Origin: Priestia aryabhattai
GTDB taxonomy: Bacteria > Bacillota > Bacilli > Bacillales > Bacillaceae_H
Assembly (NCBI RefSeq): GCF_023715685.1
Contig: NZ_JAMBOQ010000002.1
Span: forward strand, 124,001-188,000
Reading direction: 5' to 3'
Length of the DNA: 64,000 bases
Numbering within the stretch: the first letter of the stretch is position 1; each line of letters opens with the position of its first letter. Below the pieces are notes generated by a model. It was not told where the DNA came from and ran no database searches. It was given only the letters and a program-made list of their open reading frames with translations. Position numbers and translations under genes: made by a program. Below are positions 17,026-27,648 of this stretch, one piece after another.

Positions 17026-18747
17026 TCACTCTTTAATTGAAAGGTTTGGAAGGCTCGAAGAAATTCCAGTGAAATTATCTGGATTAAGTCCACCAATGCG
17101 TGCATTATTAGCGTGAATAACTTTGCGGTAATTCAGCAATATGACCGGTGGATCATCAGATAATTCTTTATACAATTCATGGTAAATCTTTTCGCGCTCG
17201 TTAATATCCGTAGTGCTAACGCTTTCTTCTAACAATTTATCTACCTTAGGATTTGAATAGCCTGCCGAATTATCAGGATGAGTCGAAGCTAAATCAGCGA
17301 CTGCATCGTCAGGGTCAGAAAGCATAGGGGTAGAAACGGCGGCTAAGTCGTAATCTTTTTTATTGAGTTTAGTCAAAAGCGTATTAAAGTCTAATACTTC
17401 TGGGTTAAATTGAATGCCGAGCGCCTTGTAATTTTCTTTTGCAATTGGAATAAAGTCATCATCATTTCTACTTGTTAAATAACTAATTTTCAGCTTCGTT
17501 CCACCTTTAACTCGTATCCCGTCTTTTCCAACTTTCCATCCCGCATCATCTAATAGCTGTTTAGCTTTTTTGACATCGTATTTATACTTGTTAATGCCAT
17601 CCTCTGTGTATGCCCATGAAACAGGAGAAACAGGTACATTAGCAACAGTGCCGTATCCTTTATACGTAACATCCGTAATCTTTTGACGATCAAGTCCGTA
17701 TATCAATGCTTGTCTGACGGCTTTATCTTTTAGATACGGCTTAGTATTGTTAATATACGCGTAGCTATAAGAGTTAGCGGTTGTCACTTTGATATTTGCA
17801 AAACCTAGCTCTTTAAGCTGCTCTACGCTTTCCGGTTCTGCTGGAAAACGGTCATAGTCCGTTTCGCCTGCTTCGAATAATTGAGAAGTTGTTTCTGGCG
17901 TGGTTACTTTATAAATGAAATTTTTCACTTTAGGCGTGCCGCCATAATAGTTTTCGTTTGCAACATAGCGTATTTCTTGACCGGGAATATATTTTTCCAG
18001 TTTGTAAGGCCCGGATCCTACGGGCTTAGAGTAAAGGTTCTTTAAATAATCCAAATGTCCGTACGTATAGTCTTTTCCATAATAATCTTTTGATAACACG
18101 ATACCGCCTAGTAGTAAGAGGGCTTTTGCGTTTACTTTTTCCGTTGTGATTTTAATTGTTAAAGGATCAACCACTTTAATTCCTTCTATTGTTTTTGCTT
18201 TTCCATCTTTATAGTCTTTTCCACCTTTGATCGTAGCGGTTGCTAAGTCACCCCATCCGTCATAAGCTGGGTCGTGAAGAAGCGTTAATGTAAAAGCTAC
18301 GTCATCGGCAGTGAGAGGGGAGCCGTTGCTGAATTTTAAATCATCTTTTAAGTGAAACGTATAAACAAGCTGATCATCTGAGATTTCCCAGCTTTTTGCT
18401 AAAATCGGAACGGGCTTTCCGTTTTTATCTAAATCTACTAAAGGACTAAAGATAGGACTTGTTGCGTTTCCATCCCAGCCGTTGTCGTAGAAATAAGGCA
18501 AAAAGACGCCTCCGGGAGCTGACATTCCAGCAATAAACATATCTTTTCTTTCTAGCGCTTTAGCTGGAATATTTCCTGTGTTAGAAGCTTTTATTACCTG
18601 ATCTTTTATTTGTTTAATGTCTGCCGTCTGTACAGCAGAAGTCGTTTCCTTATTAGCTTTTTCTTCTGTGCTACTATTTAGTGCACATGCCGATAAAAAG
18701 CTAGCGAAAGTCATTGTTAACACTAAACCAGTCATTTTTTTCATCAT
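17026..18747 (-). CDS. peptide ABC transporter substrate-binding lipoprotein
   Basis: A family 5 solute-binding lipoprotein of about 573 residues, the receptor of the importer. Its signal peptide MMKKMTGLVLTMTFASFLSAC ends in the lipobox LSAC. Family features include LVDLDKNGKPVPILAKSWEISDD near residue 90, FKNGSPLTADDVAFTL-like sequence (FSNGSPLTADDVAFTL) near 135, and VRQALIYGLDRQKI near 350. Tandem ATGs at 18747 and 18744 lie behind GGGGTGG; a TTG at 18759 is a less likely start. Gene order A-B-C-D-F is that of dpp/app/opp operons. Specificity (di- or oligopeptide, nickel-peptide) cannot be read. Confidence 0.87.
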   Translation of the reverse strand: MMKKMTGLVLTMTFASFLSACALNSSTEEKANKETTSAVQTADIKQIKDQVIKASNTGNIPAKALERKDMFIAGMSAPGGVFLPYFYDNGWDGNATSPIFSPLVDLDKNGKPVPILAKSWEISDDQLVYTFHLKDDLKFSNGSPLTADDVAFTLTLLHDPAYDGWGDLATATIKGGKDYKDGKAKTIEGIKVVDPLTIKITTEKVNAKALLLLGGIVLSKDYYGKDYTYGHLDYLKNLYSKPVGSGPYKLEKYIPGQEIRYVANENYYGGTPKVKNFIYKVTTPETTSQLFEAGETDYDRFPAEPESVEQLKELGFANIKVTTANSYSYAYINNTKPYLKDKAVRQALIYGLDRQKITDVTYKGYGTVANVPVSPVSWAYTEDGINKYKYDVKKAKQLLDDAGWKVGKDGIRVKGGTKLKISYLTSRNDDDFIPIAKENYKALGIQFNPEVLDFNTLLTKLNKKDYDLAAVSTPMLSDPDDAVADLASTHPDNSAGYSNPKVDKLLEESVSTTDINEREKIYHELYKELSDDPPVILLNYRKVIHANNARIGGLNPDNFTGISSSLPNLSIKE

Positions 18748-18859
18748 TTTCCACCCCAAGTTATATTTTCTTTGTGCAAAACCAGTAAATTTTTTATCAC
18801 TTCCAGTTCTATGTATAATAAAACATGTAATTTCTATCGAAAAAGTATGTTTTATTTTA

Positions 18860-19159
18860 TGATATTTCTAATATATGGGAGAGTCAATAAGTATCAAGGT
18901 GACTTCAGTTAAAGAAATGTCACTTATCATAAAAAGTAATTTCTTAAAAATAAAAACCTGAATTTATTGTCATGGAGAATGTAATAAAGACGAAGAATAT
19001 AGCCGTTAGTTTATGTATTTCTTTTTGAAAAGAAGCTAAACAAAATCGATAAATCCCAACAAAAAAAACAAGACTCAGCATATTATAGAACGTTCTCATT
19101 TTTCATGGGAAAAATGTAAAATATTAATAATATGTAAATTATTGTAACAAGTGTGAATC
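18860..19159. other. intergenic AT-rich region with no supported gene
   Basis: This lies upstream of the peptide-transporter operon. I see no open frame with a start signal, no RNA gene and no clear repeat. The operon promoter should lie at its left edge. Confidence 0.4.
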
Positions 19160-19480
19160 CTTATATTCAAAGCTATACAAATATATTTAGGTTTAAAGTT
19201 CGTCTCAGAGGGTATTCGAAAAAAGAAAGAGGGTATCTTTACAGTCGTAGAAACAGCTTGGTGAAGGAGTTGAGTTCGTTTACTATATTACTCCATTTGA
19301 AGAATATGCCAAAAGTCTCATTGTGGACCCGCTTGCTTTTACAGTAGAAGACCTACATGAAGCCACGAACGATTATACGGAGAAAGGAGTTGAATTTTTA
19401 TCCCTAGAACCCCAGCCAACTCTTAAAGTTTTATTCTATGGACCGAATCATCCATTGTTCCACTTGTTAGAACGAGCTTT
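19160..19480 (+). pseudogene. degraded VOC/glyoxalase-family gene
   Basis: Two frames together read as one vicinal-oxygen-chelate protein. Upstream, KLYKYLGLKFVSEGIRKKK and EGIFTVVETA; then, after a one-base frameshift near 19259, GEGVEFVYYITPFEEYAKS and FTVEDLHEATNDYTEKGVEF, ending KVLFYGPNHPLFHLLE. The DLHEAT..YTEKGVEF and LFYGPN.HP..HLLE patterns are typical of glyoxalase-like domains. There is no proper start and the N-terminus is missing. The gene is therefore truncated and frameshifted. Confidence 0.65.
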
Positions 19481-19971
19481 ATATTTATTTTTAAGTTTAC
19501 ATAATTTTTGTAATAGAAACAGTGTATCTATTACAAAAATGAAGCTTATATCTAATGGATTGTAACAACAATTGTCAGATAATCTGAGTAGAAATTGCTA
19601 CCGAGCACATTATAAACCAGAGGCGCTATCTTTAACGACAAGTTACTATTTCAACGACTGTAATTCCATCGAAAGCGATCCCTATTTTAGGCGAAAATCG
19701 TTTTTTTAGTAGCGATGAATTGTACGTTGAAATAAAAAAAGTTTATTTTGGTTTTAATTAATTTATTTGTTAGCGTTCCTTCCTCAACATTTTTGGCTTC
19801 AATCCCTTTAGCCATAACCTTTTTTAATATTTAACATCACATGAATAGTTTTCGTTTTTTACTGAAAAATAAGTAGTGTTCAAAAACATTTAAGTGTGGA
19901 ATTCAGTAAGTCAAATTTGACTTTACTGCTCAGTCTTGTATAATCGTATACCGCGGAGGTGACGTAATGAA
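19481..19971. other. debris region before the MFS gene
   Basis: A hairpin with 12-bp arms (TTTTTGTAATAG and its complement, about 19507-19541) may end the former VOC gene. A 42-codon minus-strand frame (19687..19815, starting MAKGIEAKNVEEGTLTNK) looks like a gene start without a body. Nothing else is supported; the promoter of the MFS gene should lie near 19920-19945. Confidence 0.3.
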
Positions 19972-21375
19972 ATGAAGTTTAACAAGAAAAAAATTAACGT
20001 CGTAGATATTGACAAAGCTAAAAAAAGCGTCTTTGCTACAGGGGTAGGAAACGCGATGGAATGGTTTGACTTTGGCTTGTATTCATATTTAGCCGTTATT
20101 ATTAGTCAAAACTTTTTTAGCGCAGTTCAAAATGATCAACTCAAATTAGTGTTCACATTTGCCACATTTGCGATTGCCTTTTTAATGCGTCCATTAGGCG
20201 GTATTGTATTCGGTAAAATTGGAGACAAGTTAGGAAGGAAAGTCGTTTTAACCACCACTATTATTTTAATGGCCTTTTCCACATTACTCATTGGGTTATT
20301 ACCTACATATGATCAAATCGGTATATGGGCACCCATCCTTTTATTAATTGCACGAATCATTCAAGGTTTTTCAACTGGTGGTGAATATGCTGGTGCGATG
20401 GTGTATATTGCAGAATCGTCTCCAGACAATAAGCGTAATGTGCTTGGAAGTGGACTAGAAATCGGTACACTTGTTGGTTATATTCTTGCTTCACTGCTAG
20501 CTAGCTTGCTGTTTCTTCTTCTATCGGATAAACAGATGGCCTCATGGGGCTGGAGAATTCCCTTCTTATTAGGATTGCCTTTAGGACTTATTGGTTTTTA
20601 TTTACGAAGAAGTTTAGGGGAAACACCTATTTTTGAAAATGAACTTTCCAATGAAGATGAAGTTGAAGAAGAAAGCTTCCTCTCTATTTTAAAAAACCAC
20701 AAAAAAGACGTGTTTGTTTGTTTCGTAGCCGTGGCTTTCTTTAACATTACAAACTACATGCTATTATCGTACATGCCTTCTTATTTAAATGAAATTATTG
20801 GTTTATCGAACACAGTTGGTACAGTATTAATTACAGCAGTTATGATTTTAATGGTGCCGCTTGCTCTTATGTTTGGAAAACTGAGTGACAAAATCGGAAA
20901 CAAGAAAGTTTTCTTAATCGGTTTAGGCGGATTGAGCTTACTGTCAGCCTTTTCGTTCTATTTAATCAACTTAAATGGTTTAGTCTTTGTTTCAATCGGT
21001 ATTCTTATTCTAGGTATCTTCCTTGCTACGTATGAAGGAACAATGCCAGGAACGTTACCAACAATGTTCTACACAGATATTCGCTATCGAACATTAGCGA
21101 TCACGTTTAATGTTTCAGTTTCTATATTTGGAGGAACGACGCCATTAGTTGCGACATGGTTAGTTCACGCAACAGGCAATCACTTAGCTCCAGCGTTCTA
21201 TCTAACCATCGTGAGCATCATCGGATTTTTCGTGATTTTATTCTTGTTTGCGAATACGGCAGGAAAATCACTTAAAGGTTCATACCCAACCGTTTCTTCT
21301 AAATCCGAATACAATGAAGCGGTTGAAAATCCAAAAGATTCATTATGGTGGCACACGGAGCAAACAGAAAAATAA
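19972..21375 (+). CDS. MFS transporter, metabolite:H+ symporter type (ProP-like)
   Basis: A 467-residue major facilitator with twelve helices. The start [21 protein letters not shown] (about residues 24-44) and the loop [14 protein letters not shown] (about 83-96, the conserved G-x-x-x-D-x-x-G-R-K) are hallmarks of the ProP/MHS subfamily, which imports proline, betaine or carboxylates with protons. [21 protein letters not shown] and [14 protein letters not shown] also match. The substrate is not shown. The ribosome binding site GGAGGTGA is 12 bases from this ATG but only 7 from an overlapping ATG that encodes just two codons. Confidence 0.85.
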   Translation: MKFNKKKINVVDIDKAKKSVFATGVGNAMEWFDFGLYSYLAVIISQNFFSAVQNDQLKLVFTFATFAIAFLMRPLGGIVFGKIGDKLGRKVVLTTTIILMAFSTLLIGLLPTYDQIGIWAPILLLIARIIQGFSTGGEYAGAMVYIAESSPDNKRNVLGSGLEIGTLVGYILASLLASLLFLLLSDKQMASWGWRIPFLLGLPLGLIGFYLRRSLGETPIFENELSNEDEVEEESFLSILKNHKKDVFVCFVAVAFFNITNYMLLSYMPSYLNEIIGLSNTVGTVLITAVMILMVPLALMFGKLSDKIGNKKVFLIGLGGLSLLSAFSFYLINLNGLVFVSIGILILGIFLATYEGTMPGTLPTMFYTDIRYRTLAITFNVSVSIFGGTTPLVATWLVHATGNHLAPAFYLTIVSIIGFFVILFLFANTAGKSLKGSYPTVSSKSEYNEAVENPKDSLWWHTEQTEK

Positions 21376-21427
21376 AGTAAATAAAAAGCAGCTGCTAAAT
21401 TAACTACTGCACAAAATATGAACACTT

Positions 21428-21475
21428 AAAAAGAGCCCTCTCTTTGTATAGATTTACATAGAGAAGGCTCTTTTT
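21428..21475 (+). terminator. intrinsic terminator of the MFS gene
   Basis: AAAAAGAGCC and GGCTCTTTTT form the base of a long stem, extended by CTCT/AGAG, followed by T residues. Confidence 0.75.
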
Positions 21476-21670
21476 ATCGTTTGAAGATTTATCCTATTCC
21501 CTGTATTTGCTATCTTTGGTTCTGTATGTTACGATTAAGTTAATTATTTTTGTTCGGTATAAGATTAAGAGAAGAGAAATCTCTTCCATAGAATTTTTTA
21601 TCTTAAGATAGTATGGTTGGACAAGGGTAGTAATACAAGTGTGGAGGATTTCACACCAGGAGGCAATATT

Positions 21671-21874
21671 ATGGAACAAGGTACAGTGAAATGGTTTAAT
21701 GCAGACAAAGGCTTCGGCTTTATCGAAATTGAAGGCGGAGACGATGTATTCGTACATTTCAGCTCTATTCAAGGAGAAGGCTTTAAATCGCTAGAAGAAG
21801 GTCAAAAAGTAACGTTTGATATTGAACAAGGTCAACGTGGAGCACAAGCTGCTAACGTCCATAAAGTAGCATAA
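21671..21874 (+). CDS. cold-shock protein (CspA family)
   Basis: A 67-residue single-domain nucleic-acid-binding protein, an RNA chaperone of the cytoplasm. RNP-1 reads KGFGFIE (about residues 13-19) and RNP-2 VFVHFS (about 27-32); [19 protein letters not shown] is the classic start. The ATG at 21671 follows AGGAGG at good distance; the frame open upstream is the 5' leader. Cold-shock genes usually carry long regulatory leaders, which fits the roughly 200-base gap. It faces a second cold-shock gene at 22596..22796 whose product differs at only a dozen or so positions. Confidence 0.93.
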   Translation: MEQGTVKWFNADKGFGFIEIEGGDDVFVHFSSIQGEGFKSLEEGQKVTFDIEQGQRGAQAANVHKVA

Positions 21875-21921
21875 TTCAAAGTAAAAAAGACTCCACATAG
21901 GGGTCTTTTTACTTTGAATTT
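21873..21921 (+). terminator. intrinsic terminator of the first cold-shock gene
   Basis: AATTCAAAGTAAAAAAGAC pairs with a GTCTTTTTACTTTGAATT arm; the T run is within the stem. Confidence 0.75.
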
Positions 21922-22241
21922 TAATAATTTAAAAAGATTACTTGAAAAATAAGTAGAGACATTGGAGACAGAACGCTATTAAAGAAGAGTTACCTATATG
22001 TAAAATCCCGTGTCGCAAAAAAATAGAAAAAAACCCCTTATGGTTATAGAACTATATGCTTTAGGAGTACGTATACGCCTGAAGGTATCAAAAATAACTA
22101 ACCTTCGCTGGATTAGCCATTGAGAGAGCTTGCTGACTACCAAAATGCTGATAAAGTAAAAAATTGTAAGATGCACATTATATTTCCCGATAAATAAAGT
22201 TAAAAATTTGATTATTTTTGATACAAGAGAGGATGAGGGAT
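21922..22241. other. intergenic region without a supported gene
   Basis: AT-rich spacer between the first cold-shock gene and a small orphan gene. A short minus-strand frame (21994..22176) has no start signal and low-complexity content, so I do not call it. Confidence 0.4.
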
Positions 22242-22412
22242 ATGAGTGTAAGCTTATTTACTAATGGAGAAATAGTAAATATAAAAGCATCTAATGAAAT
22301 AGTGATCATCTTAAAAAGTCATTATGTAAAAAACATGAAAAGATACTCTTATACAGTGGATAAATATCCAAGTACGTTTTTCTTTGAAGAAGAATTAATG
22401 AAACATGAATAA
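22242..22412 (+). CDS. small protein of unknown function
   Basis: A 56-residue soluble protein beginning MSVSLFTNGEIVNIKASNE. The ATG at 22242 is preceded by AGAGGATGAGGG; the frame open to 22218 has a weaker start. It contains alternating hydrophobic and polar residues consistent with a small beta-rich fold and a final acidic helix (FFFEEELMKHE). I do not recognise the family. It lies between two cold-shock genes, with its own spacing on both sides. Confidence 0.5.
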   Translation: MSVSLFTNGEIVNIKASNEIVIILKSHYVKNMKRYSYTVDKYPSTFFFEEELMKHE

Positions 22413-22549
22413 ATATTGATTTATAGTTTGGATTTTGTCTATACTATGCTATACTGAATTTACCATTTGTATTACCGATTACTATTTTTGTATCAATATG
22501 CCCTATTCCTTAATGGATAGGGTTTTATTATTACATTTTCAAGGTAATG

Positions 22550-22581
22550 AAAAAGACAGACTCCATGGAGTCTGTCTTTTT
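22550..22581. terminator. bidirectional terminator after the second cold-shock gene
   Basis: A perfect 32-bp palindrome (AAAAAGACAGACTCCA and its complement) carries A/T runs on both sides. It serves the minus-strand cold-shock gene and could also stop transcription from the left. Confidence 0.85.
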
Positions 22582-22595
22582 CTATTTATGATGGA

Positions 22596-23100
<505 letters not shown>

Positions 23101-23976
23101 ATGAACACAACTAAAAAACATCACAGGCCTAAGCGGCTAAAAATTGCTTTCCGAGCATTAATGGTCATTATCGGAGGGATTATTGCAGCTTACGGCTTAG
23201 AAACCGTCTTAATTCCAAACCATGTTTCAGATGGAGGGGTAACAGGCATTAGCATCGTTGCTTCAAACCTATTTGGCTTACCACTAGGGGTTCTAATTGC
23301 TGTTATCAACATTCCTTTTGTATGGTTAGGGTATCAACAAATTGGAAAAAGTTTTGCCATATTTTCAATCCTCGGAATCGTCTCATTAGCTGTCGGTACA
23401 AGCCTCATGCATCACACTCCAGCGATTATTGAAGGAGATACACTACTCGTAACCGTTGTCGGCGGTATTATCCTTGGTTTTGGAATGGGAATCGCGCTGC
23501 GTAATGGCGGCGCCTTAGATGGAATCGATATGCTGGCCGTACTGCTTTCTCGAAAATTGCCGTTTGGAACAAGTGATCTTATTTTGTTCTTAAATGCATT
23601 TGTATTTATTTTCGTTTCATTAGTATTTGGTCTGCAAGGCGCCATTCTTTCTGCGATTGCATATTTTATTGCATCCAAAGTTATTCACATCGTGGAAGTA
23701 GGGTTAAGCGGATCGAAAACCTTCCAGATTATCACTTCTCAGCCTGCATTAATGGTAGAGACAATACGTGATCGTTTAGGTCGAAGCGCTACATACAAAG
23801 AAGCTTACGGCGGTTATTCTCATGAAAAATTTAAGGAAATCACATGCGTAATCAACCGTTTAGAAGAAAGCAAAATGAAAGAAATTATCAATGAAATTGA
23901 CCCGACGGCTTTTGTTACGGTATATGACGTTGCAGAAGTTAAAGGCGGTAATTTCAGAAAGAATAATATTCACTAA
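23101..23976 (+). CDS. YitT family membrane protein (DUF161 + DUF2179)
   Basis: A 291-residue membrane protein. Five or six helices in the first 200 residues include ETVLIPNHVSDGGVTGISI (about 42-60) and RNGGALDGIDMLAVLLSRK (about 140-158), both diagnostic of the YitT family. A soluble C-terminal DUF2179 domain follows, with the segment YKEAYGGYSHEKFKEITCVI. The DUF2179 part is thought to bind a small ligand. The transported molecule is unknown. The ATG at 23101 follows AAAAGTGAGG; the frame upstream of it is not needed. Confidence 0.88.
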   Translation: MNTTKKHHRPKRLKIAFRALMVIIGGIIAAYGLETVLIPNHVSDGGVTGISIVASNLFGLPLGVLIAVINIPFVWLGYQQIGKSFAIFSILGIVSLAVGTSLMHHTPAIIEGDTLLVTVVGGIILGFGMGIALRNGGALDGIDMLAVLLSRKLPFGTSDLILFLNAFVFIFVSLVFGLQGAILSAIAYFIASKVIHIVEVGLSGSKTFQIITSQPALMVETIRDRLGRSATYKEAYGGYSHEKFKEITCVINRLEESKMKEIINEIDPTAFVTVYDVAEVKGGNFRKNNIH

Positions 23977-24046
23977 GTACACAAATCTATATATTTGTAC
24001 GAACACTCTACAATAATCCTCTTTTAGTTTGGGGTGTAGAGATAAG

Positions 24047-24084
24047 AAAAAGCAGCGTGATGTTTTGCATCCGCTGCTTTTTTT
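24047..24084 (+). terminator. intrinsic terminator of the YitT gene
   Basis: AAAAAGCAGCG and CGCTGCTTTTTTT form an 11-bp stem followed by a T run. Confidence 0.8.
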
Positions 24085-24147
24085 ATATTGTAAAATCCAT
24101 TTGCTACAAGGCACCCGTTGTATAATTAACTTGCTTAGCGGAGGGTT

Positions 24148-24321
24148 TTAAAACCGGATATTTTGAAAAAGTAAAACGGTCAGAATTACGGTGGATAAGG
24201 TACCTGCGGACATTAAAGTGATGATTTTTTCTTTGTTTTTCTCTTTTGGAGATTTTACAATTTCTTGTGATACGCCACTCCATATTACAATAGATGCGAT
24301 AGCTAGTATTAAAAGCCACAT
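24148..24321 (-). CDS. small two-helix membrane protein
   Basis: A 57-residue protein, below usual length cut-offs. It begins MWLLILAIASIVIWSGVSQE, has a charged middle (KSPKEKNKEKI) and a second helix TLMSAGTLSTVILTVLLFQ. A near-consensus ribosome binding site, AGGAGGAAATAAT, precedes the ATG, which is why I prefer this frame over the overlapping longer minus-strand frame. Function is unknown; it is convergent with the YitT gene. Confidence 0.6.
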   Translation of the reverse strand: MWLLILAIASIVIWSGVSQEIVKSPKEKNKEKIITLMSAGTLSTVILTVLLFQNIRF

Positions 24322-24569
24322 ATTATTTCCTCCTGCTTAGTTAAGAAACTAAATTTATACAGTAAACTTAGATAGCCTAAGTGTATCATATGTTTCTGTA
24401 TTAAAATTCCTTTTGTACTCAAATCCTTTATTGTAACTTCACACACAAAGCCAACAGAAAAAAATCTCTGAACGTAGAAGAACAGAGATTCAAACAGAAT
24501 GATGGTTCTTATATAATACAAAGGATGACTTTTCCTGTCTCAGAAAGGTCATCTTTATCGTAACATCAG

Positions 24570-24710
24570 CAGGTGTTTGACGCTGTGAGTTTCCTCACAG
24601 CTAGGGAAGAAAAAGTCTGGTATTGTATAGAAGTCGGTGTAAACTTTCTTTATTATGTGCGTTTCTTTCATATGTATCGAACCTACTGACTGAGATCAGT
24701 AGGTTTTTTT
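24570..24710 (+). ncRNA. candidate small RNA or abandoned leader
   Basis: A strong intrinsic terminator (ACCTACTGA/TCAGTAGGT then seven T residues, 24681-24710) has no gene in front of it. About 100 bases upstream lies a tight hairpin, GCTGTGAG-TTTC-CTCACAGC (24583-24602). One poorly initiated frame of 38 codons spans it. A small RNA, or a leader 215 bases before fbp, could explain the terminator. I see no convincing promoter. Confidence 0.35.
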
Positions 24711-24924
24711 ATGTTCCTAGATAGTTATAACCTTCTCTATCAGGTAAGGGGAAAAGAATGGGAAATCTTTATAGACAAATAGACTTTATACCATTTTACC
24801 TATACGTAAAATAGGTTAAAATAAAGGGGTGAGGCGTGAAGAGAAAAGAAGAGAGTTAAATAAAAGGTATAAAACAACATAATCACAGTTCAGCTTACTG
24901 AGTTGTAGTGTATGATTGGATTAA

Positions 24925-26883
24925 ATGGTGAACTTTGAAAGGGGATACATAGTTTTGAACACAAAATATCTAGATTTACTTGCACAAAAGTATGATACTG
25001 AAGAAAAAGTGGTAACCGAAATTATTAACCTTGAAGCTATTCTTCATCTTCCAAAGGGGACTGAACATTTTGTCAGTGATTTACACGGCGAGTATCAAGC
25101 TTTTCAGCACGTGCTGCGAAATGGTTCAGGGAATGTAAAAGAGAAAATCAAAGACCTTTTTAAAAATGTATTATCTGACCAAGAAATAAATGAATTTGCT
25201 ACATTAGTGTATTATCCTGAGGAAAAATTACCGTTGATTAAAGCGCAGTTTCGAAACAAACGAGAACTATATGAATGGTATACAGAAATCATCGATCGTA
25301 TGCTTAATCTCATTTCGTACGCTTCTTCTAAGTACACGCGCTCTAAACTGCGTAAAGCATTGCCAAATCAATTTGTGTACATTATTGAAGAGCTGCTATA
25401 CAAAACGGATGAATTTACAAATAAAGAACAGTACTATACAAAGATTGTTCAGCAGATTATTTCTCTAGGACAGGCCGATAAGCTTATTGTAGGGCTTGCA
25501 TATACGACGCAAAGGTTGGTTGTGGACCACCTGCACGTAGTAGGGGATATTTATGACCGTGGACCTGAACCGGATAAAATTATGGATACGCTGATTAACT
25601 ATCACTCCGTTGATATTCAGTGGGGAAATCACGATGTACTATGGCTCGGCGCTTTTGCGGGTTCGAAAGTGTGTCTCGCCAATATTATTCGTATCTGCGC
25701 GAGATACGACAATCTAGATATTATTGAAGACGTATATGGAATTAACCTGAGACCTCTACTTAACTTGGCAGAGAAATACTATGATGATAATCCTGCTTTT
25801 AGACCAAAAGTAAGCTCGAGTGACAAACTATCCGATCATGAACGATTACAAATTACTAAAATTCATCAGGCCATTGCGATGATTCAGTTCAAGCTTGAAA
25901 GTCCGATTATAAAAAGACGTCCTTTCTTTAATATGTCAGAAAGGCTGTTACTTGAAAAAATTGATTATGATAAAAATGAAATTACGATATACGGAAACAC
26001 GTATCAGCTAGAAAACAGCTGCTTTGCAACGGTTAATCCGGCGCAGCCTGATCAGTTATTAGAAGAAGAAGAGCATGTAATGGAAAGATTGCTACTTTCT
26101 GTACAGCATTCGGAAAAGCTGGCGAGACATATGAAGTTTCTTATGAAAAAAGGCAGCCTTTATTTGAAATACAACGGAAACTTATTAATACACGGCTGCA
26201 TTCCTTTAGATGAAGAAGGAAACATGGAAAAAATGACGATTGAAGATAAAGCATATGCAGGACGTAACTTGCTTGATGTGTTTGAACATTATTTGCAAGA
26301 GGCTTTTGCACATCCTGAAGAAACGGATGATTTGGCAACAGATATGGTCTGGTACTTATGGACAGGAGAATATTCATCACTCTTTGGAAAACGCGCAATG
26401 ACGACGTTTGAAAGATATTTTATCAGTGATAAAACAACGCATAAAGAGAAAAAGAATCCGTATTACTACTTACGGGAAAATGAGGAAGTCTGCCGAAACA
26501 TTCTAGAAGAATTTAAGCTGAATCCTGATCATGGTCATATTATTAATGGTCATACACCAGTTAAAGAAATTGAAGGAGAAAACCCAGTCAAAGCAAATGG
26601 AAAGATGATTGTTATTGACGGCGGTTTTTCAAAAGCGTATCAATCCACAACAGGTATTGCTGGATACACATTATTATATAATTCTTACGGTATGCAGTTA
26701 GTCGCTCACAAACACTTTAATTCAAAAGAAGAGATTTTATTAGAAGGAACAGACGTCTTATCCGTAAAGCGATTAGTTGATAAAGAACTAGAAAGAAAAA
26801 TGGTTCTAGAAACAAACGTCGGAGAAGAATTATTAAAAGAAATTTCTATTTTGAAAGATTTGAGAAAATATCGCTATAGTTAA
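24925..26883 (+). CDS. fbp: fructose-1,6-bisphosphatase, class III
   Basis: A 652-residue firmicute-type (class III) enzyme that converts fructose 1,6-bisphosphate to fructose 6-phosphate in gluconeogenesis. It is a metallophosphatase: the metal motif starts in [13 protein letters not shown] (about residues 43-55), continues in [12 protein letters not shown] (about 207) and [11 protein letters not shown] (about 232), and His residues recur in [10 protein letters not shown] (about 541). [20 protein letters not shown] at the start is as in B. subtilis Fbp. Start codon is uncertain: ATG at 24925 keeps homology to ERGYIVL, while TTG at 24955 has the better AAAGGGG. The gene is monocistronic. Confidence 0.93.
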   Translation: MVNFERGYIVLNTKYLDLLAQKYDTEEKVVTEIINLEAILHLPKGTEHFVSDLHGEYQAFQHVLRNGSGNVKEKIKDLFKNVLSDQEINEFATLVYYPEEKLPLIKAQFRNKRELYEWYTEIIDRMLNLISYASSKYTRSKLRKALPNQFVYIIEELLYKTDEFTNKEQYYTKIVQQIISLGQADKLIVGLAYTTQRLVVDHLHVVGDIYDRGPEPDKIMDTLINYHSVDIQWGNHDVLWLGAFAGSKVCLANIIRICARYDNLDIIEDVYGINLRPLLNLAEKYYDDNPAFRPKVSSSDKLSDHERLQITKIHQAIAMIQFKLESPIIKRRPFFNMSERLLLEKIDYDKNEITIYGNTYQLENSCFATVNPAQPDQLLEEEEHVMERLLLSVQHSEKLARHMKFLMKKGSLYLKYNGNLLIHGCIPLDEEGNMEKMTIEDKAYAGRNLLDVFEHYLQEAFAHPEETDDLATDMVWYLWTGEYSSLFGKRAMTTFERYFISDKTTHKEKKNPYYYLRENEEVCRNILEEFKLNPDHGHIINGHTPVKEIEGENPVKANGKMIVIDGGFSKAYQSTTGIAGYTLLYNSYGMQLVAHKHFNSKEEILLEGTDVLSVKRLVDKELERKMVLETNVGEELLKEISILKDLRKYRYS

Positions 26884-26890
26884 AAATAAG

Positions 26891-26928
26891 AAAAGAGCAT
26901 TATGCCCCAGGGGCTTCTGCTCTTTTTT
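26891..26928 (+). terminator. intrinsic terminator of fbp
   Basis: AAAAGAGCA pairs with TGCTCTTTT, and an inner GCCCC/GGGGC helix is stacked on it; a T run follows. Confidence 0.8.
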
Positions 26929-26939
26929 ATTTAGCTGTA

Positions 26940-27647
26940 CTACATCGTCATTTCCCAGCTAGACATTTCCAGCCAGTTCTCTTGTTCACGATAATCGGGC
27001 ATGATTTTCCCAACAAGACGCCAAAAGGACCGGTCATGATTCATGTGAACCATGTGGCACATTTCATGAACGACTACGTAATCAATTACGTGCCGCGGTG
27101 CCATTGCCAGTCGCCAGTTAAAGGTTAACTGCCGCTTGGAATCACATGTGCCCCACGCTTTTTTGCTATCGGAAATTGAGATGGAACGCGGCTTTGTCTT
27201 AAAATGCTTTTGATAGGAGGAGATACTCTTGGTTACTAGCGCTTTACATTGTTGATAGTAAAAGCGTTTGAGCGCTTGTTTTATCGCTTCATCGTCGTGC
27301 CGATTGACATAAATCTGCAGCGTGTCAGCTTCAAACACTACAGAATCCTTTGTAATGCTCGAATCGTGATGAATCTGTATCGGATAATTTTTTCCTAAAT
27401 AAAAAAAGCTTTCTCCGTGTTCATAGACTTTTTTCTTTGGTCCATGCGTTCTATCTTTCATTGCATTTATTTTTTGCTGAACCAACGCCCAATTTTTCTC
27501 TAATAACGAAAGTACTTGTTCAACAGGCGTTCCTTTAGGCGCAAGGACTTCAACCGTTCCGTATCCGTCTACTTTTATCGCAAAAGAGCTTCGGTTTTTA
27601 TATCGTATTTCGTAATGGATACTCTGATTGGAAAAGGTGTGTATCAT
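26940..27647 (-). CDS. YgjP-like zinc metallopeptidase (DUF45)
   Basis: A 235-residue protein. The C-terminal half has the zinc motif VVHEMCHMVHMNHDRSFW (about residues 188-205), i.e. H-E-x-x-H plus a distal H. It is preceded by KKAWGTCDSKRQLTFNWRL, the WGSC-type segment typical of the YgjP/SprT-like M48-related family. The N-terminal part (KVDGYGTVEVLAPKGTP) is also standard. The physiological substrate is unknown. AGAGGATAAA precedes the ATG. It starts one base after the stop of the DUF1456 gene, so the two form an operon. Confidence 0.85.
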   Translation of the reverse strand: MIHTFSNQSIHYEIRYKNRSSFAIKVDGYGTVEVLAPKGTPVEQVLSLLEKNWALVQQKINAMKDRTHGPKKKVYEHGESFFYLGKNYPIQIHHDSSITKDSVVFEADTLQIYVNRHDDEAIKQALKRFYYQQCKALVTKSISSYQKHFKTKPRSISISDSKKAWGTCDSKRQLTFNWRLAMAPRHVIDYVVVHEMCHMVHMNHDRSFWRLVGKIMPDYREQENWLEMSSWEMTM

Positions 27648-27648
27648 T

